Shown here in pieces: positions 35,781 through 47,068 of a stretch of DNA of 64,000 bases. The notes beneath the pieces are model-generated. The model was not told the origin of the DNA, ran no database searches, and saw nothing but the letters and a program-made list of their open reading frames with translations. Made by a program: the position numbers and the translations under genes. The stretch is from Agrocybe praecox (taxonomy: Eukaryota; Basidiomycota; Agaricomycetes; Agaricales; Agrocybaceae): NCBI GenBank assembly GCA_964017145.1, contig OZ024840.1, forward strand, positions 3,534,001-3,598,000. Reading direction: 5' to 3'. Every line of letters starts with the position of its first letter. Position 1 is the stretch's first letter.

Positions 35781-37694
35781 ATGGCGTCGAGTGTACCATC
35801 ATTACCGTCGGCCAAAGTTATTCACGTTGACACGCGAGGAGCTATTATCTTGTCGGAAGAATCACCAGAGGTGCGCAAGCATGTCAGTTCCGGAAAGACG
35901 ATAGGGGGTGCTAATGACATTGGATTACATAGACTAGGGACAGTAGAGGGATCTATCTCCCAAATTACATTGAACCTGTTTCTCATATCGCCGTAGATGT
36001 GTGTAATACAGTTTTCTCTTTCTCGGTTCCATTTCGCTGATTTCATATTAAATAAATCTCAAGGTTGGAGGCTCACTTGCAAAAGTAGTATATTTCACCC
36101 GTTCGCCGGAACCACCTTCTTCGCCGTCCATTGCTGCGACCTGTGGGTCCAGCATCGTCAGCGACATCTCGAGTCCACGGTCGCTATCTCCCTCCGATGA
36201 CAATTGTATCAGCGCCCCGTCGCACTCGTCGGGACCCTCGACGAGCAGCAAAGTGAACGGAGCTCTGACGCCTCTCGTTTTAGAACAACCCACGCCCATC
36301 GGAAACGGACTATCCGGACTAACAGACGGCTTCCTTCACGATTCTCTTCTCAAGCGTGCTACGGCAAAGACCATTCAGCACTTCCCCGGTGGTTCGCTCA
36401 ACTTTGAAAGGTTCGAGACGGACAATATCGATGTGTGTGTCGAGTTCATCCAAGAGCTCATTCAACGCTCAGCAGAGGTCAATGGCGTGCCGATTGAGGA
36501 GATGCGCAAGGGCGTGAAGATCATGGCGACGGGTGGGGGTGCACACAAGTTCCATGAGCTGTTCAGCCATACATTACAGGTGGAAGTCCGGAAAGAAGAT
36601 GAGATGGAGTGCCTGATTGAAGGGCTCAAGTTCATCACTCTTATTCCAGACGAAGCTTATTACTTCTCGGATGAGCTGATTTCATCTGTGTCCCATCCGA
36701 CGGCCCCCAGTCTCTCTACAGCAACATCGTCGAGTTCCACTTCAGCGGCAGCAGCGCCGCCGCCTACATCAGATGATACCTCTTCCGGTAATCCCCCGTC
36801 CCTGCCACGACCGAGCCCTGATCCGCCAAAATATGCAGTATCGTTTGAGAGCAACCCCACACCGCAACTGCCCTGCTTGCTAGTAAACATTGGATCAGGT
36901 GTTTCAATTATCAAGGTGGACGAAGATGGAGCCTTTGAACGTGTTTCTGGCACGAGTTTAGGCGGAGGCACGTTATGGGGTCTCTTGAGTCTTCTGACTC
37001 CAGCCACCACCTTCGATGGTCAGTAACTTTTCTGATATGCCTAAACAAAGCACGATCATTGAAAACTGATATGGATGTGTCAACTCAATTATCTGAATAG
37101 AGATGTTAGCGTTCTCAGAAAGCGGAGATAACTCGACGGTTGACATGCTAGTTGGGGATATCTATGGACAAGATTACAGTAAACTTGGACTAAAGTCAAC
37201 AATGATTGCCAGTACCTTTGGGAAAGTATTCAAAAAAGGAGGAGAAAAGGGTAAATTCTCGCCAGAGGACATCAGTAAGAGTTTGCTGTACGCTGTCTCG
37301 AACAACATTGGCCAGATTGCGTGAGTATAATTTCTTTTTCTACTCTGGACTGGAACTGAGCGGATGATGATGATGTGACCAGATATATGAATGCAGAAAA
37401 GTACAATCTAGACAGGATCTATTTTGGGGGCTGCTTTATTCGAGGTGGGTTTTAAATCCTGACATATACGTGACAGATGCTTAGGACTTGTTTTGGCAGG
37501 ACACGCGGCGACTATAGCCACGCTCTCATATGCTATTCGATTCTGGAGCAAAGGGACGAAACGAGCACTGTTCCTTCGACACGAAGGATTCCTGTGAGTA
37601 CGAGAGTGTATTGAGAGCTGACAGAGAACTAAATGCAAGACGCAGGGGGTCAATTGGTGCGTGGATAAGGAATATTGATTCTGAGGATGTATAA
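35781..37694 (+). CDS. Pantothenate kinase (eukaryotic type II)
   Basis: Seven exons: 35781-35870, 35933-35998, 36064-37018, 37101-37320, 37383-37444, 37500-37593, 37646-37694; 511 residues. It phosphorylates pantothenate with ATP, the first and controlling step of coenzyme A synthesis. Landmarks are the phosphate-binding AVDVGGSLAKVVYFTR (about residues 50-65), FERFETDNID, GVKIMATGGGAHKFHE, the ATP-binding LLVNIGSGVSIIKVDEDG, RVSGTSLGGGTLWGLLSLLT, GDIYGQDYSKLGL and the C-terminal YFGGCFIRGH. Two Ser/Pro-rich inserts (after TRSPEPPSS, and the SSSSTSAAAAPPP run near residue 270) lie in loops and are unusual in length. Intron 1 was placed with its acceptor at 35931-35932 because only this keeps TRDSRGIYLPN in frame. 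The end IRNIDSEDV is close to the usual end of the family. Confidence 0.93.
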
Positions 37695-37899
37695 AAGATG
37701 GAGCATGTGCGGATGCCGGAATAACTCGTGTAAACATCATAGTTTTCGTCATTGTGGTTGTAGAAATAAAATATAGGGACGAATATAATATGCAGACGTG
37801 GGAAGATTGCTAAATTGACCGATCAGAGGGCCATATATGCATAATCATCGTAATCACTCTCTTGTTCCATTCAAAAATTCCCTCTTCACCACTGCCACC

Positions 37900-39617
37900 A
37901 TGTCCCCTCCGCCCTCCCACTGGCCTCCCCAGCAACAGCAGACAAAGAAACCAAGACATCGTCACTCTCCTCACCAGCTCACAGCTCTCAATGAGCTCTT
38001 TGACCAGAATGAGCACCCGCCTTTGGAGGAAAGATCCGCATTGGCAGAACGCTTGGGGATGTATGTTCTGTTCCTTTTTTTTTCTTGTCTTCCCCGCTCA
38101 ATAGTGCATATTATCAGGGAGACAAAGACCGTAAACGCCTGGTTTCAAAACAAACGGGCTTCCTCAAAGAAACGGGTCCGCGGTGGTGCTGCTGCTGTCC
38201 CATACGAGGCCCAGTCTATAAGTGTGCCAGCCTCTGCTGCTCCAGTTCCACCCCCTCAAAATCATGATATCCATCGTCAGCAATTTGATTTCGACGACTC
38301 TTTCGACGACGACTACCCTTTAGACATTCATCACCCTCCTATCCCATCTGACTACCCCCCATCTTCCTACATAAACCACCCCGATCAAGCTCATTTTTAC
38401 TCAGAATCGGACAATATGCCTCGTCGAATGCGGATGCGGCCTTCCTCCGAGCAAACTGATGAATTGAAAAAGCTATACAACATCAACCCACATCCCACTA
38501 CCGAGCAGCGGCAGGCACTTTCGGCCAGTATTGGAATGTGAGTTACTATACTCCGTGCTATTCCTGTCTCCTTGTTTTTCCATATTGATTGTCATCATCA
38601 ATGGGGAGAAAAAAGGCTAACAGTTATCCGTTCAGGCGTTATCAAAGTATTACAAATTGGTTCCAAAATCAGCGGAGTCTGGCAAAAAAGAGGAAAGAAG
38701 ACGAGCCAGAATCATTTTCTGTACCCGCCGCCACCAAAGCCGAATATCCCCATGAGACACGGCAGTACTCGGCATTCCCCCCACCTTCCCATCCACACCC
38801 ATCCTTGGGCTTGCCTCCTCCGTCGTTACCTTCAAACGATTATGCTAGCAGCAGGTCCCGCAGTGTTTCTCCTCCACTAGAACACCCATCACCGAGGAGA
38901 TCCTCATCCCGCCGGAGCACAACTCCATATGGCAGTTCATCAACTCACTTTGCCCGTCCACGCCGCTCACGCCCAGAACCATACCAACTCGAAGCGCTTA
39001 AAGAACTATTCCTAAAGACTTCCACGCCAACCATTGAAGAGCGGTCAGCACTAGCTCTTCAGACTGGAATGTACGTTACCGTCTCTTTTTGAGACATGTC
39101 TGCCTTTTATATTCATTTATTTCACAGGGATGTCGGAAAAGTGACAAACTGGTTCCGCAATCTGCGTCAGACCGCTAGAAAGCGCGCGAAAAAGTCTGGC
39201 AGCGGCGATGACGAAGATGACGGCGACAGTTTCCTTGGAAGGGATCCATACTCGGCGTCGGTGTCACGCTTTGGAACTCCTTCGTTTGGATCGTCGAGGT
39301 CCTCGTCCATAAACGACGATTCTATGGACATGGATGACTTTGATATGAACCATGCCCATTCGGATAACGGTAGTGAGGATGAATATCAGGAAGCAGTCAC
39401 TCCCTCGCCTGAACAGTCGCCATCACCCGCCCCACCACCGTCGAATACAAATTCGAATTCAAAGCCTGTTGAACAGGCCCGCAATGGTTATAGACCTATA
39501 GAAACCATGAATCCACCTTTCCCTACAAAGGTTACCACCCATGTCAACGGTATCAGTGTAGAAGATGCATACCTTCTTCTCAGTTTCCACCATCACCGTG
39601 TTGTGCATCCTTTATGA
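37900..39617 (+). CDS. Triple-homeodomain transcription factor
   Basis: Four exons: 37900-38060, 38118-38537, 38636-39070, 39128-39617; 501 residues. Three separate homeodomains lie in one chain: HD1 about residues 17-73 (recognition helix VNAWFQNKRASSKKR), HD2 about 154-213 (ITNWFQNQRSLAKKRK) and HD3 about 298-359 (VTNWFRNLRQTARKRAKK). Each keeps the W-F-x-N-x-R core with Asn51 and Arg53; residue 50 is Gln, Gln and Arg. All are 60-residue non-TALE types. Each homeobox is cut by an intron at the same place, two bases into the Met codon that ends L-G-M, I-G-M or T-G-M before helix 3. Linkers are Pro/Ser/Tyr-rich, and the tail is acidic (DDEDDGDS, then SMDMDDFDMN). The start codon has a CCACCATG context. 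It lies 206 bp after pantothenate kinase, not beside a mating-type marker gene. Repeated domains and intron phase indicate intragenic duplication. Targets unknown. Confidence 0.9.
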
Positions 39618-42096
39618 AGTCAAAAGTACCGATATCATTGTGAGTCTTGCCATGTTCGCCGATGTGTAGTCGACTGACTGTATTTTCCGCAGAATGCCTA
39701 TCTATTTATCTAATATAATCCAAATTGAAAATTGTGTTGTATGATAAAAAGCGACAACCTAGCCAACCCCCTTCCTCAGTCTTCTCTTCGTTCTGGACCC
39801 GTACCGCGAACTTTTTCTTCCGCTTCCCTGCTGTAGCCCCTTGATGTGCTTGCTACTGCTTGTATACATCCTTGCTGCTTGCCCGCTGCTCCTTCTTTCT
39901 CTTTCTCCGAAATTTTCAAAACTTCGTACTATTACTAGAAAACCTAAACATGCCAACTTGAAACCCAAATTATTATTGCTGTAGTTTGTAGACCATACAT
40001 TCGAACCGTACCTGTACGATCTCTCACACATTGCATTACATACATACAAAAAGCCCATGCACATACATGAAACCAAAAAGTCAATTACACCGCTGTTTTT
40101 TTAGGATTACATTTATTGTTTTTTTATTATCAATCAATTATGTAAATAAATGAAAAGATGAATGGAACGATTATCATTACCAAATCGTGTCTGGTCAGTC
40201 CCCATGGGATTTCTCTCAGGACTGTCCTTGAAAGCTTGAACTTTCTTTCACTTTGGGCGTCTGGTTGCCCCAGGGAAAAACATGTTCTACATACGCTGTT
40301 CTATGTACGACGATCCTGGTTAAACTGAATTGGTGCCTCAATACCGTTGCAATACCGTTTCTATGTTACTGGGAGCTGAGAGCTCTGGGAGTGCATGACC
40401 GGGACCGACCATAACCGATTAGGATTCGCTGAGCTTGTAGTGAGCACACGGCGCGGTGGCGGCCTCGTGATTCGGAACCACTGGAAGCTGTAAGTAGCAC
40501 TTATGGGTTTTGGCGTTGGCCCGTACGTGTTTTGGGTGTCAGGCAGTAGCTGATATGTCCAGTCTTTAGTTTGTGTTGATGTTGATCAGGATTGCGATTT
40601 TGTTGGTACTTTGACCCTGTACACGGCAGTGCGCTCTGCAGTGCACTAACGGGGTCCGGGTAATCACTTGAGACGAGGCTTGTCAATTAATTGGAATGGG
40701 TCTCCTGAGTCCTATATTTGCTTATTACACTGCTTTCACGAGATTCTTTCTCTTTCTTGAATACCCATGGTCATGAGTGGCTGGCTGACTCTTCCATCAT
40801 GACGCTGTTGCTTGCTTAGTGAGGACGCTTCTTCTCTTCTCAACGGCTCCAGCTTGAGCTCTGCATGTATAATATATATAGTTACATTTAGTCCCTATCG
40901 ATAGATAGCTAATAAATATACCTCGAGGGTAGACCAAACCAAAAGTACGCACTGGACGGTCTTCTGTATCAAGCACTTATCTGTTATGTCGTGGTTAGTC
41001 CCGGCCTTAACATATATTAGCTGGTTGGCGGCTTCTTATACATATTTTAATTTCAGAGCACTAGGCTCAGAAGGATGGCAACTAGGTAGGCCATAAAACG
41101 TTGACATGGATTCGAATACCACCGGGCGTCGTCCTTCCGCCAGCGTCACAACAACGAGCTGAGGGTCGACGATTGTCATTACTTATGCTGGCACCTGTCT
41201 GCAACAGGACAGAGAAAAGAAACTCAGAAGTCGAAGAGTGGTGTAGACTAAGATATGACACAGGGGTCCTGCCATGTCCATTCGGGCTGTCGTTGTCGTG
41301 CGTATCTAACGTGGCGAGCCTTGGGTCCCGAACCGTACTATACTATATAGTACTAAGTGGGCTGTCTATAGGAATGTGATCGGCGTTCTCTCGCGAGAAA
41401 GGTGTTCGCTATATACATACTATTAACGAGCATCTCTTGTAATATATGTACACAAATGGCCAGTAAATTTTCTGCGAAAGGAACTTTCGGATCGACTACA
41501 AGCTCAAGTTGTGGCCAGATTTTCTAGGCGGAACAGGTGGAATGGCAGGGAAGCTGTTGATCTCATATTGTTAGGATATTGATAATGAGCCAGGTTACAG
41601 AATTACAATTAAATGTAATTAAGCGTAAGGAAAATAGGATTTTGACAACATTTTGTAGTAACCTACGTTGACTCCGCGAACCTGCGATTCGTGCAGCAAG
41701 TATGTGTGGCGCACATTTCTATATTTTTATTTTCCATATTTGACATTATCACCGAGGGCAGATATAAAAATACAGTCTAGGTCTACTATATCCTACAGGT
41801 ACGAAAAAGAGAGAAAAGTCTCCATAAATTCATCCATCATGATCAAGCTGATAGCTGATGATCATGATCATATACGGTGTTGATCCAGTGGTTCTGAGCT
41901 ACTTCTAGAGAAAGTTAAATAAATACTCGTCGTGGGTACAGTTAGAAGGCAGAGGAATTCAGAGAAGGTCCAAAGAAACGTCGACGTCCGTGTCGTGGTA
42001 CAATAATACTACATATGTATAACTTGAACCATGTCCGTGGGGTTCAAGTGAGAAGGCAAGGCGAAGCTGAGGCTTTATCTAAGTTGGAAAAAGAAA
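39618..42096. other. 2.5-kb gene-poor stretch
   Basis: I see no supported gene. The first 200-400 bp are the 3' flank of the homeodomain gene. The rest has AT-rich tracts, short direct TA runs near 40870 and 41340, and a 14-bp perfect palindrome at 41858-41871. No terminal repeats or transposase frames were found by eye. Confidence 0.45.
41858..41871. repeat. 14-bp perfect palindrome
   Basis: ATGATCATGATCAT reads the same on both strands. A related ATCATGATCA lies 20 bp upstream. It may be chance in AT-rich DNA or a dimer binding site; nothing else supports a function. Confidence 0.4.
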
Positions 42097-43206
42097 TCAA
42101 AGGAATCTAAAAGACCGCGGTTTGGAGTAAAAGCAGAGAACCGTGAGCGCGATAGTGATTACGGCCAAGGGAAGCGATAAGCTAATGGCAGCTAGAGAGG
42201 CTAGAGCCTTGAGAAAATGATTGAGCAAGACCGACGCATCCCGACAGCTATAACAAGTGTTGGTGACGCTAGGCCAGCGCAGTCGGCGGGCGATAATAGG
42301 TACGCAGTGATGTCCACTGCGTGTATTGCAGAAATCTGTAAAGTCGTGCAAGAGGCAGAGATCACGCGACACACGACGTAATATAACCTGTGCGCGCCAA
42401 TTAAGGTCGACGTCTTCCTGCGCTGTTAATTCCAGGGTGTCGTCGTGTTTGGGGTTATTCGGATACACATGGCCTGGCAGAGCGGTGACCTGAACGAAAT
42501 CGTGTTTGGTATGAAACTGTCCTCTTCCAAAATGAATACGGTTATGCATGTGCACTCTATCCTCTGGTTCGCGAATAGCTTCGCAGTTATGCTCTCGAAG
42601 CACCGTGTCGACCACGTCCCAGATATCGCCTTTCAACCCTACTGGTGGCCGAGTGGCCGGGGTCGAGGCTGCTTGAGCGAGATATCTATGGTGTCCGCTG
42701 TATGAATCCGTAAATGCTACTTCGCGAGAGAGGTAGAATTCCAACCAGTGTTCGGCGTCGACGAACTGCTTGGGATTTAGTATAGCCGTGTTGGTCGGCG
42801 CCTTCGAATAATAACGGCCTTGTCCATGCAGTCCGGGGTTAGTAGTATACAGATGAGGATCCTCCACTTTGTCATCCTGAGAGCACGCGCAGGCCCCAGA
42901 AAATTGCTCCCATTGCCAAATGTCGGGACCGTATATGTCGAGATTGTATGCAATGCAGTCCGCGCAGAGCAGCTCGCACAAAGACTGTTCATAAGCTTCG
43001 AGTGCAGTTGAAGATCGTTGAATAAGGTGAGTAGTAATCGTGACAGATAACCATGTGCGAATGAGAAGCAGAATTTCGGTGGGCAGTCGCAAATCCGATG
43101 TACAATATGCTGTGGAGATGATGCTGTCAAGAGTCTGTATTTCTCGAGATATGTAGGCGAGAGATGCATGGAAAAGTGTGGATTTGGAGACAGAGATTGA
43201 GGCCAT
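42097..43206 (-). CDS. Hypothetical protein with C-terminal membrane anchor
   Basis: A single open exon on the minus strand; from the ATG at 43206 it gives 369 residues (MASISVSKSTLFHASLAYIS). The frame stays open upstream to 43494, so starts at 43374 or 43494 are possible. I prefer 43206 because a TATATAA motif lies at 43374-43380, overlapping the upstream ATG, and the extra N-terminus is low in structure. Visible features are LRLPTEILLLIRTWL, the Cys pair LLCADCIAY, YGPDIWQWEQFSGACACS, a His/Tyr-rich middle and Cys near the end (SVTNTCYSCRD). A final hydrophobic helix (LASLAAISLSLPLAVITIAL) precedes a basic end. The LPTEILLLI plus Cys-rich plus IYGPDIWQWEQF pattern resembles intronless proteins often found in Agaricomycetes; function unknown. 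An F-box-like fold at LPTEILLLI is possible but unproven. Confidence 0.75.
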   Translation of the reverse strand: MASISVSKSTLFHASLAYISREIQTLDSIISTAYCTSDLRLPTEILLLIRTWLSVTITTHLIQRSSTALEAYEQSLCELLCADCIAYNLDIYGPDIWQWEQFSGACACSQDDKVEDPHLYTTNPGLHGQGRYYSKAPTNTAILNPKQFVDAEHWLEFYLSREVAFTDSYSGHHRYLAQAASTPATRPPVGLKGDIWDVVDTVLREHNCEAIREPEDRVHMHNRIHFGRGQFHTKHDFVQVTALPGHVYPNNPKHDDTLELTAQEDVDLNWRAQVILRRVSRDLCLLHDFTDFCNTRSGHHCVPIIARRLRWPSVTNTCYSCRDASVLLNHFLKALASLAAISLSLPLAVITIALTVLCFYSKPRSFRFL

Positions 43207-43608
43207 TGTGAGTTGGGGGTCGCTGGGCTTGAGACTGCTCGCGACGACGACATAAGTACGGTCGACAACCGCGCGGACATAAGGACGACATACATGTTTT
43301 TTCCGACGCGGACTCGGTGAAGGGGTTTGGAATTGACGTGACGTGAAGTTCCTGCGGGCGAAGACGCAAGACATTATATAGCAGGACGAGTCGTAGACGC
43401 TCACACTGTCCTTTGTTGGGAAGAAGCAGCGCAACTTAAAAGAAGACAGCTCAGGCCTCGGCGGGCGTTGTATGGCTTCAGACTCAGATCTCATTTGATC
43501 CGGGCCATCTTACGCGGGTATCTTGCCCACCAGACAAATGTCCGTAATTCTCCTTTGCCACATAACAGAAGAAATAGATGAAGCGTACAGTATAGTTTCG
43601 TGTCCGTT
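43207..43608. promoter_or_regulatory. 5' region of the hypothetical gene; 3' flank of the E2 gene
   Basis: The minus strand stays open through most of it as the upstream extension of the preceding frame. A TATATAA motif at 43374-43380 on the minus strand lies about 170 bp before the preferred start at 43206. Confidence 0.4.
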
Positions 43609-46600
43609 TCAATCGTCACTCCATGACTCAACAATTTTGATACCCTTATCGAACTCTTCCAGCAGGTCGATTCCACCTGTGGAAGCCTTGACAGCGGCCT
43701 TGCCCTTGCCCTTGCCCTTGCCTTGAATGGTGTTGTGCCCGTATCGTTTCGAGACGTATGACCGGATTGAAGGATCGGTCTTGTTCCATACAACAATTCT
43801 ATCTCATTTGATTAGTACAGTATATGAAGGGCCAACATTGATTCAACTCACTGTTGGCGGATTTTGTCCTTGCGGTGGCTGAAATGAGATGCAATGACGT
43901 CCTAGGAACGAGATACACATGAGATCATATTATGTTATTCACTCGAGGAGAATACGTACTCGCCATATACCATCACGGTGTTTGTTGTCCAACCAATCCA
44001 CTATAGCCCACTTCACAGTTTGCAATGCAATTTCACGATTGTATGATATGCTGACAGGAGCTTTCAAATTAGCTTGGCCGTGTCCTGGTCTAAATAAATG
44101 AAAGTCTAGTTAGTATTCTGATTCAAGTAGCTTTATTGAATGACTCGATACGCACTCATTGTAATATGGAGCATCAATGAGTATCATACTCTGGATGCTT
44201 ACAAGCACTTGCAAAAGGGTCGATTGTGGAGACCACTGTTCTTCGGGGCTGTTGATCCTTCGAGTGAGTAGATCGTCCGAAGCGGAAATACTGACGACAT
44301 GGGCTCACCGTCCAGGCCAAGTTCCCAACAATGACAAGCAGACTTTGCCATCGTTATAAAGATTAGGGTTGAATCGGACGGAACCACCACCAGTTGTCCG
44401 TAAATGCATAAGCGGCGGGTGAGCAGGATAGTCGAGTGGCATAAAGCAATCAAATTCAAACAACCCTCCAGCGTAAGGTGTTCCATCAGGTCCTGCAATC
44501 ATGATTTTGCTGACGAAAAGTTAGACTACGTGTTCGACGAGGGTTAAAATGATACAAAACGTACATAGCATCATTGCGAACTTCGTCGACGCGAACCCAA
44601 ACTCCAGGAGGAAGACTAGTAGCTGTAACCGCCAATTCTTTCAACAGGTGGAATCGACTTTTTGGAAGACGAGTTGCATTCTGCGTAGTGCTTAGCTGCT
44701 GGGCATAGTAGTATTGCGTATAGCTCAAGCCACTTTCAGATGCCGCTGAGCTGTCTGCCAATGAGACGTGTTGGAAGGACAGCCTCTCGCAGACTTCGGC
44801 ATAGACCTTGTCAAAGTCAACAGAAACTTCGCCACCTTTGCTTTTACCCTTGCCTTTCTTCTTCTTCCGCTGGGTATCAATAATAGGGTCCTCTACTTGC
44901 TTTTCTACCCGATCTTCGCGGTCAGACACGGGTTGACCGAGGATGGCAATGGCTCGTTCCAACTCATCCCGCGCCGCTATAATATCGCCACAAAGAGATG
45001 TTCCGTTCATCATAACCTCGTCCACTTCGGCATCACCGTCTAGCATATGCATAGCTCCTGCAAGAAATGCCTCCGAGTGCTTAGTCAACTTCGTGAAGAA
45101 AGTGTAAAGGGGAGCAGCAGCTTCTGCTTTCCCGGCGGAATTGGTGCACCAGGTGATTTCTCCATCACCCCACATCCACTTTTCCAAGCCGCAGGTTGCA
45201 GATGACTCCCAGTGCGAGCCGATCAAACACTGAATAGTAAGCTCACAGTCTGCTAGGCGCCTCATCAGTGATAGCATAGCATTGTAGGTTTCCTTTCGGG
45301 AGATCCAGTCGTCTACAGAGTCGTTGCGCAGAAGAGTCGCCAAGAGCGTCGGTATTTGGGAGAGAGAAAGGAGGTGTCCTATAGAAGAGTGCGGCAGTAG
45401 GTCGTAAACCTTGGGTTCGTCGGTATATGGCATGGGTAGTAACTTAGCCAAAATTTCCAAAGTCCGGATGATGACACGTTCCCAGTGGTCGTTTGTACTT
45501 TTCTTCGGTTGTTCGAGTTGAAAAAAATTATTTTTTACAGTATTCTTCTTCTTCTTTGTAGATACAGCGTGGTGGTAGTGATGATCGTCTTCGTCAGAAC
45601 CGTAAGAAAAATATTCTTCATCGGAATCGAACTCGTCGTCATAGTCGACATTGCCGTCTCTTCCATACCCAGTTCCTCCAGGGCCCACGGTCTTGGTCTT
45701 TTCTGTAGATGCTTTAGAGATGGCCAAAGCTCGAGAATCGGCAGCTGCCCGTTCACTGATGAACTGGCGGTCAAATCCTCCAAGAGCCTCAAAAATTGCG
45801 ATGGCGCGTATTTCTGCACAACAATCAATCACTGAACAATCTGCGTTTTTCGAGGGGCCTTTGCATCCAATAGGGCAGTCAATTGGCTGAAGGCAGCCAC
45901 GACAATGATTCGTGTGACATGAGGGGCACGATATATGGAGCAGGTAAATCAATGTAGATGGTATATCACCATCTAAGAACACAACCTATTGCACAATACT
46001 GGTGAATGATTCGAAAGACTCGGAATTTGGTCAATGGACTTACACAACCTCGCGGAGATTTCATTTTTGTTTTACATTTAGAGCATTCTTTGGTGCCAAT
46101 GAAGGTCTCCTTCAACGGCTGAAGAGCTTCCTCAGGTTGGATAGGAGGCCCTTTGTATTTAGTTGGGGTATCCTTTCGCGACGAGTGAAGATATTGAGTA
46201 TCCTTAGAAGAGCGCGGGATGTTATCTTTCTTGGGCGGCACGTTTGAGGGACCGGCGATTACTTGTATTTCAGAGATGTCTCCTTCGGATAGTTCATCTT
46301 CCTTTGCCCATTCTTCATCTAACATTCTCGCCATTGCCTCGTCATTTTCCAGGTCAATGGGCATGTTTTTTGAGCCTGAACCAGACGCTGAAGGGGAATC
46401 ATATTCATTTTGTAGTTTCCTAGCAAGATTTTCGCTCTCCTCTTGTGCTGCTATTTGGGCTAAAATGTCTTTCATTTCTTCATCCTCTTCATTTTCATTG
46501 AGGGGGATTCCAATGTCCCCATTGTCCGAACTCGCGATGGTAATGACCTCGTTTACTTGTAGCTCGGGGTCCGCTTCCGCCTTGCGAGACCGTTTAGAAG

Positions 46601-46655
46601 ATCGACCATTTGTCAGAGGAGGTGCGGCTCTCTTCTTTGCAGACCGTTTTGGCAT
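43609..46655 (-). CDS. BIRC6-type ubiquitin-conjugating enzyme with N-terminal Cys-rich module
   Basis: Seven exons on the minus strand: 46044-46655, 44565-45985, 44309-44509, 44156-44248, 43960-44089, 43852-43901, 43609-43798; 898 residues. The UBC fold lies near the C-terminus: [20 protein letters not shown], the [20 protein letters not shown] stretch, then [18 protein letters not shown] with catalytic Cys735, and [20 protein letters not shown]. The [21 protein letters not shown] block is that of the BIRC6/BRUCE E2, more than UBE2O. The N-terminal 190 residues are basic then acidic and disordered. A Cys/His cluster follows at C191, C194, C204, C224, C227, H228, C232, C235, C241 and C245, resembling a zinc-binding RING or RBR fragment. 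A long helical middle follows ([20 protein letters not shown]). The tail has a Gly-Lys repeat (GKGKGKGKA) and ends [10 protein letters not shown]. It likely acts as a combined E2/E3. It is divergent from the lyase gene. Confidence 0.9.
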
Positions 46656-47068
46656 TTTACGGCTTTGTCAAAGGCGGACAGGTCGCGTTGAGTGTATTCT
46701 TGTAGAAATGAATGCGCAAACATGTACAAGCAGCGCGCTCCTTTTTGGGAGATTAGAGTCCGGGGTTAAATGTGAGGGATCGGGATATAATTGCCCCGGA
46801 GCTATACTGGCAAAAGAGATCCCGAGCGAGGCATTGTTCAACGCACTTCAACATCAACTGGTTCAGTGAAGAAATCAAGAAAAACAAGTTCGTGGAACGA
46901 AGTTAACCCGTCTGCTTACACTTTGCTTACACCGGTATTTGTCAGTTCCTTCAACCGGCGAATCGGAATTCTATTCTTGTGTGTATTATAAAAGATTATA
47001 AACTTATCCATCGTATATTTACCCAAAGCTTCATAGAGGATAGGCATCCTCCACACAGGAGTTCCGAA
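46656..47068. promoter_or_regulatory. Shared divergent promoter of the E2 and lyase genes
   Basis: About 410 bp between the two start codons; no gene seen. No strong TATA box stands out. Confidence 0.4.

Noticed and set aside
37900..39617. Mating-type A locus
   Set aside because: Homeodomains are present, but there is no divergent HD1/HD2 pair and no mitochondrial intermediate peptidase gene beside it.
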